Shown one piece after another: positions 54,248-63,542 of a DNA stretch of 64,000 bases. The notes beneath the pieces were generated by a model. That model had not been told where the DNA came from and ran no database searches. It saw only the letters and a program-made list of their open reading frames with translations. Position numbers and translations under genes: made by a program. The DNA is from Herpetosiphon aurantiacus DSM 785 (GTDB lineage Bacteria > Chloroflexota > Chloroflexia > Chloroflexales > Herpetosiphonaceae), in NCBI GenBank assembly GCA_000018565.1, contig CP000875.1, positions 2,247,199-2,311,198 of the forward strand. Reading direction: 5' to 3'. The first letter of the stretch is position 1; the number at the start of each line of letters is the position of its first letter.

Positions 54248-55153
54248 ATGCAAAAACCACGAATTGGCCTGATTGGCTTGGGCGCGATGGGTGCTCCGAT
54301 GGCGTCGAATTTGCTCCAAGCAGGCTATCAATTGACGGTTGGCGTGCATCAACGGCGCGAAGCTGCTGAACAGTTGGCTTTGCAAGGGGCAATCATCGCC
54401 GAAAGCTACCAAGCGTTGGGCGAAAACAGCGATATTGTGATTACGATGGTGCCTGATGCGCCCCAAGTTGAGGCCGCATTGCTTGGCACGAATGGTGCTG
54501 CATATGGCATGGCGGCGGGCAGCATCTGTATTGATATGAGCACAATTGCCCCCACCGCCAGTCGGGCGATTGCTGCCAAACTTGCCGAACGCCAAATTGC
54601 CATGCTCGATGCGCCAGTTAGTGGTGGCCCAGCCCGTGCTAAAACTGGCGAGTTGGCGATTATGGTGGGCGGCGAACCAAGCACATTCGAGCGCTGCCAA
54701 GCAGTTTTGGAGGTACTGGGCGGTGCGGTCAGCTACATTGGCGCTAGTGGTTCTGGCTCAGTCGTTAAGCTTTGCAATAATCTGGCGATCAGCATTATTG
54801 CCATGGCCAATATCGAAGCCTTAGCCTTTGGTGTTGCCAACGGGGTTGAAGCTGAAACGATTCGCAATGTGTTGTTGAATGCCACCGCCTCAAACTATTT
54901 ATTAGAGCGTTGGCTGCCTGAAACCGTGTTTAGCGGCGATTACAACAAAGGCTTTGCGGCTGAATTATTGGCCAAAGATTTAAACGCCGTGCTTGATACC
55001 GCCCGCGCCAGTGGTGTGCCATTGTGGGCTGGTGGCCTTGCCCAACAAATGTGGATCGCCCAAAAAGCGCTTGACCCACGCTCGGATTACACCGCTCTAG
55101 CCCAGCGCTACGAAGCAATTATCGGACGCACGATCAAACCAAACTCGGAATAA
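54248..55153 (+). CDS. beta-hydroxyacid dehydrogenase (3-hydroxyisobutyrate / tartronate semialdehyde reductase type)
   Basis: A 301-residue NAD(P)-dependent dehydrogenase. The Rossmann motif GLIGLGAMGAPMA sits near the N-terminus, the substrate motif DAPVSGGPARA around 121-131, and the catalytic lysine is in GSVVKLCNN (about 177). The family interconverts beta-hydroxy acids and their semialdehydes; substrate choice among 3-hydroxyisobutyrate, tartronate semialdehyde and succinic semialdehyde relatives cannot be settled by eye. It sits between the AhpD-like gene and a histidine kinase. Confidence 0.9.
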   Translation: MQKPRIGLIGLGAMGAPMASNLLQAGYQLTVGVHQRREAAEQLALQGAIIAESYQALGENSDIVITMVPDAPQVEAALLGTNGAAYGMAAGSICIDMSTIAPTASRAIAAKLAERQIAMLDAPVSGGPARAKTGELAIMVGGEPSTFERCQAVLEVLGGAVSYIGASGSGSVVKLCNNLAISIIAMANIEALAFGVANGVEAETIRNVLLNATASNYLLERWLPETVFSGDYNKGFAAELLAKDLNAVLDTARASGVPLWAGGLAQQMWIAQKALDPRSDYTALAQRYEAIIGRTIKPNSE

Positions 55154-55198
55154 GCCAAACCTGCCTTGCAACTAAACGATATGTGGAAGGAACCCTGA

Positions 55199-56662
55199 AT
55201 GAATATAACCAGTCGCGAATGGGCTATGATTGAAGACTTTTCGCGCCGGATCACAACCGAAGCGCCACAATCGTTGGTTGCCTTGGCTCAATCACTGAGT
55301 GCGGCATTTCAAGTTGACGTAACGATTTGGAGCCGCACTGCTTCTGGTGAATATCATTGTGTTACGCCAAGCGCAGGCCAGCCCGAAGGCCTGATGATGA
55401 GCGCTGAGCAGGCATTAAACGTCGAAAAAGCTACCTTGATTTTTGTTTATGAAGCGTTTTACGCCGCCAAATTTAATCCTGCGCACAATTTCAGCCCAGC
55501 TCAAGTAATGATTATTCAGGCCTTGCTGGAAGGCTGGATCGGGCGTTTGCGCACCAGCTATGTCGAGCCGCATGAGCACGAAAACCTTGGTGATCTGCAT
55601 CAATCGTTGTTGCAAAGCATTATCGATGTGTTGCCAGAAGGTGTCGTTGTCGGTTTAGCGCCTGATGGTCAGTTGATTTTGGCCAATCGTCAGGCCGAGC
55701 AATTGTGGCAACACCCACTGCATTCGGTGCCAGTTGAGGGTTATAGCCATTTTGGCCTGTATAAACCTGATGGCACGCGCTTGCCGGCTGGCGATTCGGG
55801 GATTGCCCGCGTGCTGCGCACTGGGGAGCCATTTCTCAAACATGATTTAATTTTGCGTCGCCCCGATGGCAGTGAAATTCCAATTTTGGCTAATACCTCG
55901 CCGATTCACGATAATCGCGGTAATTTGATCGGCGCGGTCGCCGTCTTTCAAGATATCACTGGCTGGAAATTGCAAGAAAGTGATCGCGATAATGCCATTG
56001 CTACTATCGTGCATGATTTAAAAAATCCCCTGACGACGATTCGTGGCAGTGCCGATTTGCTGTTGCGGCGGGCTAAAACTGAAAATCGCAGCGAACGCGA
56101 GTTAAATCGCTTGCAATCAATTATCGCTCAATCCGATCGTATGCGTGATTATCTGTCGTTATTGGTTGATGTTGCGCGAATCAACGCTGGCGAAACCTTA
56201 ATCAGCCCATGCTTATTGGATTTTGGTGAGTTGGTCGGCCAATTAATTGCCACGATCAATGGCGGTTTAGCTAATCCCCGCATCAACGTGGAGCTTCTAG
56301 CTAGGCCGTTGGTGCGGGTTGACCCAATTTGGATGGAGCGAGTGATTTGGAATTTGCTCGATAATGCCCTGAAATATAGCGCCGATGATACCAATATCGA
56401 TGTACGCTTAGAGCTTGAGCACGACCAAGTGCTGCTGAGCATTCGCGATGCGGGCCTTGGTATCGATCCCCAAGATCTTGAGCGAATTTTCGAGCGCTTT
56501 ACGCGTGGGCGGCATACGCAACGGGTTGGTGGCACTGGTCTTGGTTTGTATACTGTTCGGGCTGTTGTGCGAGCGCATGGCGGCAGTATTGTTGTTGAAT
56601 CGGAAGGCCTAGGCCGTGGTAGTTGTCTTACCGTAAGCCTTCCCGTTGAATCAAACGAATAA
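55199..56662 (+). CDS. PAS-domain sensor histidine kinase, cytoplasmic
   Basis: A 487-residue kinase without membrane segments. Residues about 10-125 form a GAF-like N-terminus, 140-260 a PAS/PAC domain (DVLPEGVVVGLAPDGQLI to VAVFQDIT), 265-335 the HisKA dimerisation domain with His272 (VHDLKNPL), and 370-485 the ATPase (NLLDNALKYS, DAGLGID, FERFTRG, GGTGLGLY). A soluble cue or redox/light ligand in PAS or GAF is likely. A single-domain response regulator lies 133 bases downstream and is the probable partner. Confidence 0.93.
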   Translation: MNITSREWAMIEDFSRRITTEAPQSLVALAQSLSAAFQVDVTIWSRTASGEYHCVTPSAGQPEGLMMSAEQALNVEKATLIFVYEAFYAAKFNPAHNFSPAQVMIIQALLEGWIGRLRTSYVEPHEHENLGDLHQSLLQSIIDVLPEGVVVGLAPDGQLILANRQAEQLWQHPLHSVPVEGYSHFGLYKPDGTRLPAGDSGIARVLRTGEPFLKHDLILRRPDGSEIPILANTSPIHDNRGNLIGAVAVFQDITGWKLQESDRDNAIATIVHDLKNPLTTIRGSADLLLRRAKTENRSERELNRLQSIIAQSDRMRDYLSLLVDVARINAGETLISPCLLDFGELVGQLIATINGGLANPRINVELLARPLVRVDPIWMERVIWNLLDNALKYSADDTNIDVRLELEHDQVLLSIRDAGLGIDPQDLERIFERFTRGRHTQRVGGTGLGLYTVRAVVRAHGGSIVVESEGLGRGSCLTVSLPVESNE

Positions 56663-56795
56663 CATTCACGACCTATTGGCCTGGATCTTGCTACGTGGTC
56701 TGGTTTATGCATTTTAAAGTGTTCCGAGGAGCAAACGCTAATGATCCGCGATCATTGGCGTTGCAATGTCCCACGGCGATAAAAGGAGTCTTTGT

Positions 56796-57155
56796 GTGGT
56801 TGCTGGAAAACATATATTAATCGTTGATGATGAAGATTCAATCGCAGACATGATCGCCGATGCGCTGCGAGATGAAGGTTATACGGTCGATGTGGCTTAT
56901 GATGGGCGACGTGGCCTCGAATTGGCCCAGCGCATTAAGCCAGCCTTAGTGTTGACCGATGTGATGATGCCGTTTATGGACGGGATCAAAATGGCCGAAT
57001 TGGTACAGCGCGAATTTGGCGCAACCTCGCCGCCATTTGTGTTTATGAGCGCCGTTGATTGCCGTGACCAGACCCAGCTGTATGGGCAATTTTTGTTTAA
57101 ACCCTTTACTTTGGATATTCTGTTTGACACAATTGAAACGATTATGCAGAACTAA
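56796..57155 (+). CDS. single-domain response regulator (receiver only)
   Basis: A 119-residue receiver domain. The start is GTG 56796, placed 7 bases after AAAAGGAG; an upstream ATG at 56766 would overlap that site. Acidic residues Asp11 and Asp12, the phospho-acceptor Asp55 (LTDVMMP) and Lys102 (FKPF) are all present. There is no output domain, so it signals through protein contact, most likely from the upstream PAS kinase. Its 3' end overlaps the convergent lipoprotein gene by 4 bases. Confidence 0.93.
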   Translation: MVAGKHILIVDDEDSIADMIADALRDEGYTVDVAYDGRRGLELAQRIKPALVLTDVMMPFMDGIKMAELVQREFGATSPPFVFMSAVDCRDQTQLYGQFLFKPFTLDILFDTIETIMQN

Positions 57156-57646
57156 AGGCACACGCCCCACCATTGTTGGTTGCCATCGTGCCAGGCTTTG
57201 GCAGTGGCAAAAATCTGGGCGCGGGCATCGGTAATTGGTTGATCACGATAGGGGTTCCAGGTTCCAGCCCAGGTGCTTGGCTGATATTGAAATAAGCCAG
57301 TTAGCCCGCCTGGGCCTTGAATCGTGGGATTACCGCTGGATTCGCAGATCATTACATTCCACATAACCTCGCTGCTTTCGCTATAGGGATGGGTTTGGCG
57401 GGCTTCTTCAATCCAAGCCCGATATTGACTTTGCCAATCGTCGGCGCTGATGCTTGGCGTGCTAGCCACCGCTTGAGTGGGATTGATTGCACCGCTGGCA
57501 GGAGCTGCACTTGGGCTGATTGCCACGGGCGTTGCCGTTGGATTGCTCAGAATCAGCCCCAAGGTTGGTTGTGTCGTCGCAACTTGATCGGGCTGACCAC
57601 AACCGACTAGCAAGCAAAATAATAAATAGACCACAAATGTACGCAT
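57152..57646 (-). CDS. lipoprotein with lysozyme-like (transglycosylase/Rpf-type) domain
   Basis: A 164-residue secreted lipoprotein. The start is ATG 57646 with GAGG upstream; a TTG twelve bases earlier is less likely. The signal peptide ends at lipobox LLVGC. A Pro/Thr/Ala-rich linker (about 25-80) leads to a small C-terminal domain with MICESSGNP, GLTGLFQYQPSTWAG and HDGNQQWWGVC. This resembles lysozyme-fold muralytic domains, with the Glu of CESSGNP as candidate catalytic acid. A role in trimming peptidoglycan is inferred. It converges on the response regulator gene. Confidence 0.85.
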   Translation of the reverse strand: MRTFVVYLLFCLLVGCGQPDQVATTQPTLGLILSNPTATPVAISPSAAPASGAINPTQAVASTPSISADDWQSQYRAWIEEARQTHPYSESSEVMWNVMICESSGNPTIQGPGGLTGLFQYQPSTWAGTWNPYRDQPITDARAQIFATAKAWHDGNQQWWGVCL

Positions 57647-57940
57647 CAAATGCCTCAATTAACCAAGTTTTTAGAAATTACCCGCCACTATAGCAAAAAA
57701 GATACCAACAAGCAATCAATCAGGCTATTAACTTGATGCTCTGCATGCGGTAGTGATCAAATCGATTGCATTGCTTTTAGATAATCAATGCTAGGTTGGA
57801 TTATAATCAACCTACTGCTTTGTCCCACAAGCATCAACCATGTAACCTTTGACAAGCAACCAGCATCTCTAAACTACGGAAGCGCAGCTTTGCGATGAGA
57901 GTGTCTACAGCTTTAGTTTAGTGATTATGGAGTTTTGTTC

Positions 57941-58510
57941 ATGGAATTACCTTTGATGGTTAATGTTCAACAGTTAAAGCAACAACTGCAAGCGGGGAAT
58001 GATTTGGTGTTGCTGGATGTGCGGACTGCTGCTGAATTTGAAAGTGTGCATATCGATGGCAGCCTAAATGTTGTGCTTGATCAAATTGAGCAGCAGCGCC
58101 AACAACTGAGCGAAAGCCTCAAGCATCCGGTGGTGTTGGTCTGCCGCAGTGGCAATCGCGCTCGTCAAGCAGCAGCCTTATTACAACACGTCAATTTGCC
58201 AAATTTACATATTTTAGAGGGTGGAATTCAGGCGTGGCAAGCGGCCAACGAGCCAGTTAAGCAAGGCCGCCAACGTTGGGCCTTGGATCGCCAAGTGCGT
58301 GGCTTGGCCGGTAGTATTGTGTTGGCGAGTATGCTTGGGAGCCTGTTGTGGCCACCATTGCGCTGGGTTGCAGCGTTTATGGGTGCTGGCTTGACCTATT
58401 CGGCGCTGACCGATAGTTGTGCCATGGGCATGCTGCTTAGCAAATTGCCTTACAATCGCCAAACAACCTGTCAACCTAGCTTTACGCCAATCCAAAACGA
58501 AGTTGCCTAA
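57941..58510 (+). CDS. rhodanese domain protein with membrane tail
   Basis: A 189-residue protein starting at ATG 57941, 8 bases after GGAG. Residues about 5-105 form a rhodanese domain with active-site loop CRSGNR (Cys69 or thereabouts) and LLDVRTAAEF. The C-terminal part (about 118-170) has two membrane helices in the pattern of DUF2892 fusions. Such proteins transfer sulfane sulfur at the membrane. The 294-base gap before it holds a possible TTGACA (57849-57854) and a loose inverted repeat (57869-57876 / 57914-57921), but no gene. Confidence 0.9.
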   Translation: MELPLMVNVQQLKQQLQAGNDLVLLDVRTAAEFESVHIDGSLNVVLDQIEQQRQQLSESLKHPVVLVCRSGNRARQAAALLQHVNLPNLHILEGGIQAWQAANEPVKQGRQRWALDRQVRGLAGSIVLASMLGSLLWPPLRWVAAFMGAGLTYSALTDSCAMGMLLSKLPYNRQTTCQPSFTPIQNEVA

Positions 58511-58557
58511 CTTAGGATCAGCTATCGAAATCGTACAGATAGATAATTAGGATACCC

Positions 58558-58613
58558 AAACGGCATGGAATTCGCGGATAGCCGGAGTGGCAGCGCAGAA
58601 TTTCATGCCGTTT
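58558..58613. terminator. long hairpin after rhodanese gene
   Basis: 16-bp arms with one mismatch (58558-58573 and 58598-58613) and a 24-base loop, 47 bases after the rhodanese stop. The remainder of the gap to 58860 is AT-rich and shows no gene. Confidence 0.6.
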
Positions 58614-58860
58614 AATAGTCTTCAATCAATTTGATCTTTTATTTTTTCGTTTGTCATTGCGTCCAATTGTGATTATTGGGATATGCCAAAACTCTGATAA
58701 GGCCGCAAATCACCTCTTGGTAAACCTCTAAATGTTAATTTTTCAGACTCAGCCCTCGATTCAAATACTCAATAAATATTGATTTGGGCCTTCATGAAAT
58801 GATTGGGCTACCTTCTTCGTCTTTAAAGGCAGTTTTTCGATCTGAATGTAAGGATCATCT

Positions 58861-59373
58861 ATGGTAGTTGACGCAGCGCCGCTGGCCGAGGCTGCCCTAA
58901 GGGAATGCTTAGCCGAGTGGTTTGAGAACTATCACCTCGCGCTATTTCGGTATCTTGTGCGATTGATTGGGGATGAGGAACAAGCAGCAGATATCGTGCA
59001 AGATACGTTTGCCCGGGCGCTTGTTGCCTTGCGTACTCAGACACTTCCGCTATACCCCTACGCATGGCTCTGTCGGATTGGCGGCAATTTGGTGATTGAT
59101 ATGCTGCGGCGCAAGCGTCGCTGGCGTTGGCTACCCTTTCAGACAAGTACACCATCCCATGATCAAGCAATTGCAACTGCTCATGATGTGCGTGATTGTC
59201 TTGTGCGCCTAAACCGACGTGAAGCCGAACTGCTCATCTTAGCCCACTGTGTTGGCCTTAGCCCGAGCGAAATTGCGGCAATGCTGGATGAAAATGTCTC
59301 AACGGTGCGTGTACGCCTGCATCGTGCCCGTCATCACTTCCGCGATCTGTATACCAAGGAGGAAGGCTCGTGA
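58861..59373 (+). CDS. ECF-type RNA polymerase sigma factor
   Basis: A 170-residue sigma-70 family factor with only regions 2 and 4. Region 2 includes LALFRYLVRLIGD, AADIVQDTFARAL and the basic RRKRRWRW segment; region 4 is the HTH around LSPSEIAAMLDENVSTVRVRLHRAR. AAGGA precedes the ATG. It overlaps its anti-sigma gene by 4 bases (GTGA), the usual sign of a sigma/anti-sigma pair. Its target promoters are unknown; the secreted protein gene two genes down is a likely regulon member. Confidence 0.94.
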   Translation: MVVDAAPLAEAALRECLAEWFENYHLALFRYLVRLIGDEEQAADIVQDTFARALVALRTQTLPLYPYAWLCRIGGNLVIDMLRRKRRWRWLPFQTSTPSHDQAIATAHDVRDCLVRLNRREAELLILAHCVGLSPSEIAAMLDENVSTVRVRLHRARHHFRDLYTKEEGS

Positions 59374-60383
59374 ACTGCGGTGATATTCGGCTTCAGCTAG
59401 CACAACATACAGCGTTGACACCAGCAGATGCTGTGGCAATTGAGGCGCATTTAACGACCTGTGATGCATGTCGGTTGCTGGTGGCCGATCTCGAAACTCA
59501 GACAGAACAGTGGTTTGAGTTGCTTGGTAAGACTACTGCGTACCCGCCAGTAGCGCTACGCGTCGCCACCCGCTCGCGTCTTATTGGCCTTACCAACAAC
59601 GCGCCGCGATTTGGGCAATCACGTCGCCTGCTCGCCTTGGGTTTTGCCGCGCTGATTCTAATCGGATGCGTGTGGTTTGCTAGTATTCGGTGGTTTCTAC
59701 CAGCGACTGAACGTGGATTAGAGCAAGCATATAACGGTACGAGCTTGGCTACAGTAACTCAGTTTATAGCCGAAAAGCCAGCTACACCCACCCTGACCCC
59801 AGCTTCGCAACACCCTGAGCGTCTGAGTACGACAAACCCCACCAAGGTCGCGCATCCCTTGGAAACAGCGATAACCATCTCGCCGATTATCGCCAATCCG
59901 CTACCAACCCAGGTTCGTCCAATCGTCCCTCCAACTCAAGCTTTGCCAGCACAAACCATGATCCCGATTGTGACACAGGAGCCATTGCCCACGACGATGC
60001 CGCAGCCAACCGAGGAGCCTTCAACCGCCGTTTTGCCAACGACGATTCCCATAGTACCAAGTCAGGAGCTTTCAACCGCAATTCCACCGACTACGGCTCC
60101 CGTTCTGCCAACGACGGTTCCGCAAGCGCCGCAATTGCCAACGGCGATTGGCACACCCAACCCACCAACGGCGATTGGCACACCCAACCTGCCAACGGCA
60201 ATTGGTACACCCAACCCGCCAACGGCGATTGGCACTCCCGTGATGCCAACGGCAATTGGTACACCCAACCCACCTGCTAGCCCAACCGCCACGAGCAAGG
60301 TGGTTCCATCGCCGTTATCAACGACTCAATTGCTCAGTCCTACGCCAACCTCGGACGATCAGCGTACTAACCGGAATCATTAA
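59370..60383 (+). CDS. zinc-finger anti-sigma factor with Pro/Thr-rich extracellular stalk
   Basis: A 337-residue membrane protein. The cytoplasmic N-terminus is a zf-HC2-type anti-sigma domain with Cys3, His27, Cys31 and Cys34 (HLTTCDAC). One membrane helix (about 86-107) is followed by some 220 residues of Pro/Thr/Ala-rich extracytoplasmic sequence, including five tandem nine-residue units (PTAIGTPNP-like). The start GTG overlaps the sigma gene. It should hold the ECF factor at the membrane until an outside cue, perhaps at the cell wall, releases it. Confidence 0.9.
   Translation: MNCGDIRLQLAQHTALTPADAVAIEAHLTTCDACRLLVADLETQTEQWFELLGKTTAYPPVALRVATRSRLIGLTNNAPRFGQSRRLLALGFAALILIGCVWFASIRWFLPATERGLEQAYNGTSLATVTQFIAEKPATPTLTPASQHPERLSTTNPTKVAHPLETAITISPIIANPLPTQVRPIVPPTQALPAQTMIPIVTQEPLPTTMPQPTEEPSTAVLPTTIPIVPSQELSTAIPPTTAPVLPTTVPQAPQLPTAIGTPNPPTAIGTPNLPTAIGTPNPPTAIGTPVMPTAIGTPNPPASPTATSKVVPSPLSTTQLLSPTPTSDDQRTNRNH
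60138..60272 (+). repeat. five 27-bp tandem repeats in the anti-sigma stalk
   Basis: Five in-frame 27-base units encode PTAIGTPNP or close variants. Unit 4 is altered (PTAIGTPVM). The copy number is likely to vary between strains by slippage or recombination. Confidence 0.9.
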
Positions 60384-60404
60384 TATATATACACAGGAGT
60401 TTGT

Positions 60405-60908
60405 ATGTTGCTGAAACGATTTCTAAAACCGATCGACGGATTGAGCCGCTATTGGTTGGCGATTAGCTTAATCCTAACGATTGGCTTGCCAACCACCAAT
60501 ACAGCGGCTTTTACCCAGCCAATTATTGCCTTTGAGCAGGGAAATTGCCCGCCAGGCGAGACCGAAGTGATCATATGGCCGACCCTACAGACCATTTCTT
60601 CCACTACGCCCCATGCAGGCGATCCAATCGTAATTCAAGGATCTGGCGGTTTTATTCAATGTAGTGGTGGGTTGTATAACGAATCTGCTCGTTCATTTGT
60701 GGTGACACTTGATGCTCAGCCAATTGGGCAGCTTGGCTGCTATGCTAATTATTGCCAGACAACCCTCACTATTCCGCTTACAACCAGTTCGGGTGTCCAC
60801 CTGATAGCCACTGAGGGAGGTTCGCAAATGTCGATTATCGTCCAACCACAGCGTGCGACGCAGGGTATTCAGTTTCTCCCTATGCTTATTCAGGGAGCTA
60901 TCGAATAG
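60405..60908 (+). CDS. secreted protein of unknown function
   Basis: A 167-residue protein with a signal peptide-like N-terminus (helix about 16-34, ending near TAAF). The mature part is beta-rich and holds four cysteines that could form two disulfides (NCPPGE, FIQCSGG, LGCYANYC). ACAGGAG precedes the ATG. It follows the anti-sigma gene by 21 bases, so it is probably in the same operon and a cell-surface partner or target of that system. I recognise no family. Confidence 0.8.
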   Translation: MLLKRFLKPIDGLSRYWLAISLILTIGLPTTNTAAFTQPIIAFEQGNCPPGETEVIIWPTLQTISSTTPHAGDPIVIQGSGGFIQCSGGLYNESARSFVVTLDAQPIGQLGCYANYCQTTLTIPLTTSSGVHLIATEGGSQMSIIVQPQRATQGIQFLPMLIQGAIE

Positions 60909-60933
60909 TTGGATTGCTATTCTAGGTAAGTCC

Positions 60934-60967
60934 ATGCCCCTTGCCCGCTATAGTGGGCGAGGGGCAT
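60934..60967 (+). terminator. terminator of the sigma/anti-sigma operon
   Basis: A 15-bp stem with two G-T pairs (60934-60948 and 60953-60967) and a TATA loop, followed by TTT, 25 bases after the stop. The remaining gap to 61275 is AT-rich; TATAAT at 61213-61218 could be the -10 box for the cas genes, but I find no convincing -35. Confidence 0.7.
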
Positions 60968-61275
60968 TTCACTGTGCGTGATGGGCTGTATTTCCTCGCC
61001 TTGCGGGCGGGATTTTATAGAGTCAAATAGGGCTATTCGTTGAAGTCTATGCGCCAGCGGAACGATTTGTTGTGTTTTGTTTACCTCCAACTTTGAGCTA
61101 GTATAACCCCTCAATTCATGCAATATGATAACCTCCATAATTCCTAACATCTATTGACTACTTAAAGGTTATTTTAGTCTTTTAATAACTAGGTTTTGTT
61201 GATAGTTTTTGATATAATCTGGTTACTCATTTACTCCATTACCCTCTTTTGGAGTGTTACGGAGGATTCCCCCAT

Positions 61276-62859
61276 ATGACTCCAGTTTTAGTGTTGATCG
61301 AAACCAGTGGAATTCAACAGTACATCTTTGGCAGTAACCGCCTACGTGAACAAATTGGCGCATCACATCTCGTTGATCAAGTGACTGATACTTGGTTACA
61401 AGAATATGGTTTCTCGGAAGCTGAGCCTCTATTACCACCAAAAGAACTTCCCGCTGCCCAAATTCTTTGGAGTGGTGGCGGTAATACGCGGCTATTATTT
61501 GCTAACAGTGAATTAGCGGTTCAATTTACCCGCACATGGAGCGAAAAACTATTGCGTGAAGCTCCCGATTTGCGCTGTTTGGTGGTACATCAAGCCTGGA
61601 ATGAGAATTTAAATGAAACTCATCGGCAGGCGCTCGCACAGATGCGCCTTAAGAAGCAGACAACCCCAACCCAAACACCCAGTCTTGGCCTTGCAGTGAA
61701 TGCCTTTTGCCAATCAACCGGTATGCCCGCAACAGGTTTTAATCGAGCTACCGATAAAGAAGCACCAGAGTTGTATCCAGTTTCGCATGCGGTTGCTGCA
61801 AAATTGGTTTCACTTAAAGATGCAAACGACAGGTTGGATGAAACATTACTTAGTGCTGAGCAAGCTAAAAAATATGTATTTCCCTACGATTTCGATAACC
61901 TTGGGCGGAGTGAACATGAACATAGCTATATCGCCGTGGTGCATATTGATGGCAATGGTATGGGCAAGCGCTTTGCAGCAATTCAGCAAAAATATCGGGA
62001 TGATGACCAAGGGTATTTAGAAAAAGTACGCAAATTATCTGAGCTAGTGAGATGCGCAAGCAAAAAAGCTTTACAGGAATGTGTAAGGCTTGTTATAAAA
62101 CAAATTATTGATACGAAAGAGCTTAAAGCAAGCATTCTGTCTGATAAAAAGCCTCCTAAAAAAGCTTTTCGATTTCCGTCGTTAGAAAATGAGTCTGAAC
62201 AGTTTTTCTATTTAAACGATACACGACAAGGAGATCAAACATTTCTGCCGTTTCGGCCAATTATTTATGGTGGCGATGATGTGACCTTTGTGTGTGATGG
62301 ACGGCTGGGAATTGCCCTCGCGATTAAGTTTCTCCAAGCGTTTAACCAAGCAAGTGCTCCCGAAAACTTGCATGGGTGTGCTGGGATCGCAATTGTTAAG
62401 GCCCACTACCCTTTTGCGCGAGCCTACGATTTAGCCGAACAGTTGTGTAGCTCGGCTAAGCAGAAAATTGGCGACCATAAGGCCTCAGCAATCGATTGGC
62501 AAATTGCCATGACTGGAATTACTGGATCATTGGGAGAGATTCGTGAGCGTGAATATCAAACAACTTCTGGTGCATCACTGAGTCTACGTCCAGTTTCAAT
62601 TACTGAGAATGCGCCATCAGATATGGTTGATTGGAATTCGGTAGCAGAAATTATTGATAACCTCCGATCGAGCGAATGGACTGATAAGAAAAATAAAATA
62701 ATGCAACTGCGCGAAGTTCTACGCCAAGGCTCAGATAAAGTCGCTGAATTTGAAAAATTATACAAGATTGATATTAATCGAGGATGGATTGATAACGTAT
62801 GTATGTACTTTGATCCAATTGAATTACTTGATTTTTATTATCCGTTGGAGGCCCGATGA
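61276..62859 (+). CDS. cas10: Cas10-like protein (type III CRISPR), no HD domain
   Basis: A 527-residue Cas10/Cmr2-type protein. I start at ATG 61276, 10 bases after GGAGG (61261-61265). It begins directly with the first palm (SGIQ at 11-14), so the N-terminal HD nuclease of Csm1/Cmr2 is missing. The second palm shows HIDGNGMG (223-230) and an intact GGDD (332-335), the cyclase site that makes cyclic oligoadenylates in type III systems. It is much shorter than typical Cas10 proteins (750 residues or more). It is the first gene of an operon with two RAMP proteins; its stop overlaps the next start (ATGA). Cyclic-oligoadenylate signalling would be expected if active; no CARF effector lies inside the window. 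Confidence 0.88.
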   Translation: MTPVLVLIETSGIQQYIFGSNRLREQIGASHLVDQVTDTWLQEYGFSEAEPLLPPKELPAAQILWSGGGNTRLLFANSELAVQFTRTWSEKLLREAPDLRCLVVHQAWNENLNETHRQALAQMRLKKQTTPTQTPSLGLAVNAFCQSTGMPATGFNRATDKEAPELYPVSHAVAAKLVSLKDANDRLDETLLSAEQAKKYVFPYDFDNLGRSEHEHSYIAVVHIDGNGMGKRFAAIQQKYRDDDQGYLEKVRKLSELVRCASKKALQECVRLVIKQIIDTKELKASILSDKKPPKKAFRFPSLENESEQFFYLNDTRQGDQTFLPFRPIIYGGDDVTFVCDGRLGIALAIKFLQAFNQASAPENLHGCAGIAIVKAHYPFARAYDLAEQLCSSAKQKIGDHKASAIDWQIAMTGITGSLGEIREREYQTTSGASLSLRPVSITENAPSDMVDWNSVAEIIDNLRSSEWTDKKNKIMQLREVLRQGSDKVAEFEKLYKIDINRGWIDNVCMYFDPIELLDFYYPLEAR

Positions 62860-63542
62860 GCAGCTACACAATCAAAATTACACTATTGAGCGATACAACT
62901 TTTGGGACTGGTGATGGCATTGTTGGTTTAATTGATCAAGAAGTTGAATATGATCAGTATGGATTTCCATTCTTGCGCGGACGCACGCTCAAAGGTTTGC
63001 TTTGTGATGAATGCGATACCTTTATTGCTGGAATTGAATCTAATTCTAATCCTGAATTTGATGAAATTCGACGAATGCGTGACCAATTATTTGGAGTTGG
63101 TGGGAGTGTAGCTAGAAAAGAATCACGCTTGCATTTTAGTGATGCGATTTTACCATTAGCGATTCAGAATACGCTTAAAAGCTATGAATTACCAACCCAT
63201 GAAATACTCAATGCATTAACCGTTATTCGTCGCCAAACTGCGATTGAGAATGCTACAGGAGTGGCAAAGCCACATAGTTTACGGTCGCAACGGGCAGTTA
63301 TTCATGGATTAACCTTTGAATCTATAATTGATTGCAAACAAGATTTAGAACCAGCAGCCAAAGAATTATTAGATCTCAGTTGTCGTTTGTTACGGCGTTT
63401 GGGCACACAGCGCAATCGTGGCCGTGGCCGAGTTAAATGCTGCTTGATCGATCATTCCTCAGCGAACCAGCATGATAGAGATGAACATAATAAGCCAAAT
63501 AATTTTTCTACATTGAAGCAATTACTGGGAGTTGAAGCATGA
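62856..63542 (+). CDS. Csm3-like RAMP protein (Cas7 group)
   Basis: A 228-residue RAMP-superfamily protein. The N-terminal half has FGTGDGIVGLIDQEV with Asp27 near the position of the target-cleaving Asp of Csm3, then FLRGRTLKGLL. The C-terminal glycine-rich loop is RRLGTQRNRGRGR (about 193-205). GGAGG precedes the ATG and the ends overlap both neighbours by 4 bases. It should form part of the crRNA-binding backbone that recruits and cuts target RNA. Which Cas7 class it belongs to needs comparison beyond what I can do by eye. Confidence 0.85.
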   Translation: MSSYTIKITLLSDTTFGTGDGIVGLIDQEVEYDQYGFPFLRGRTLKGLLCDECDTFIAGIESNSNPEFDEIRRMRDQLFGVGGSVARKESRLHFSDAILPLAIQNTLKSYELPTHEILNALTVIRRQTAIENATGVAKPHSLRSQRAVIHGLTFESIIDCKQDLEPAAKELLDLSCRLLRRLGTQRNRGRGRVKCCLIDHSSANQHDRDEHNKPNNFSTLKQLLGVEA

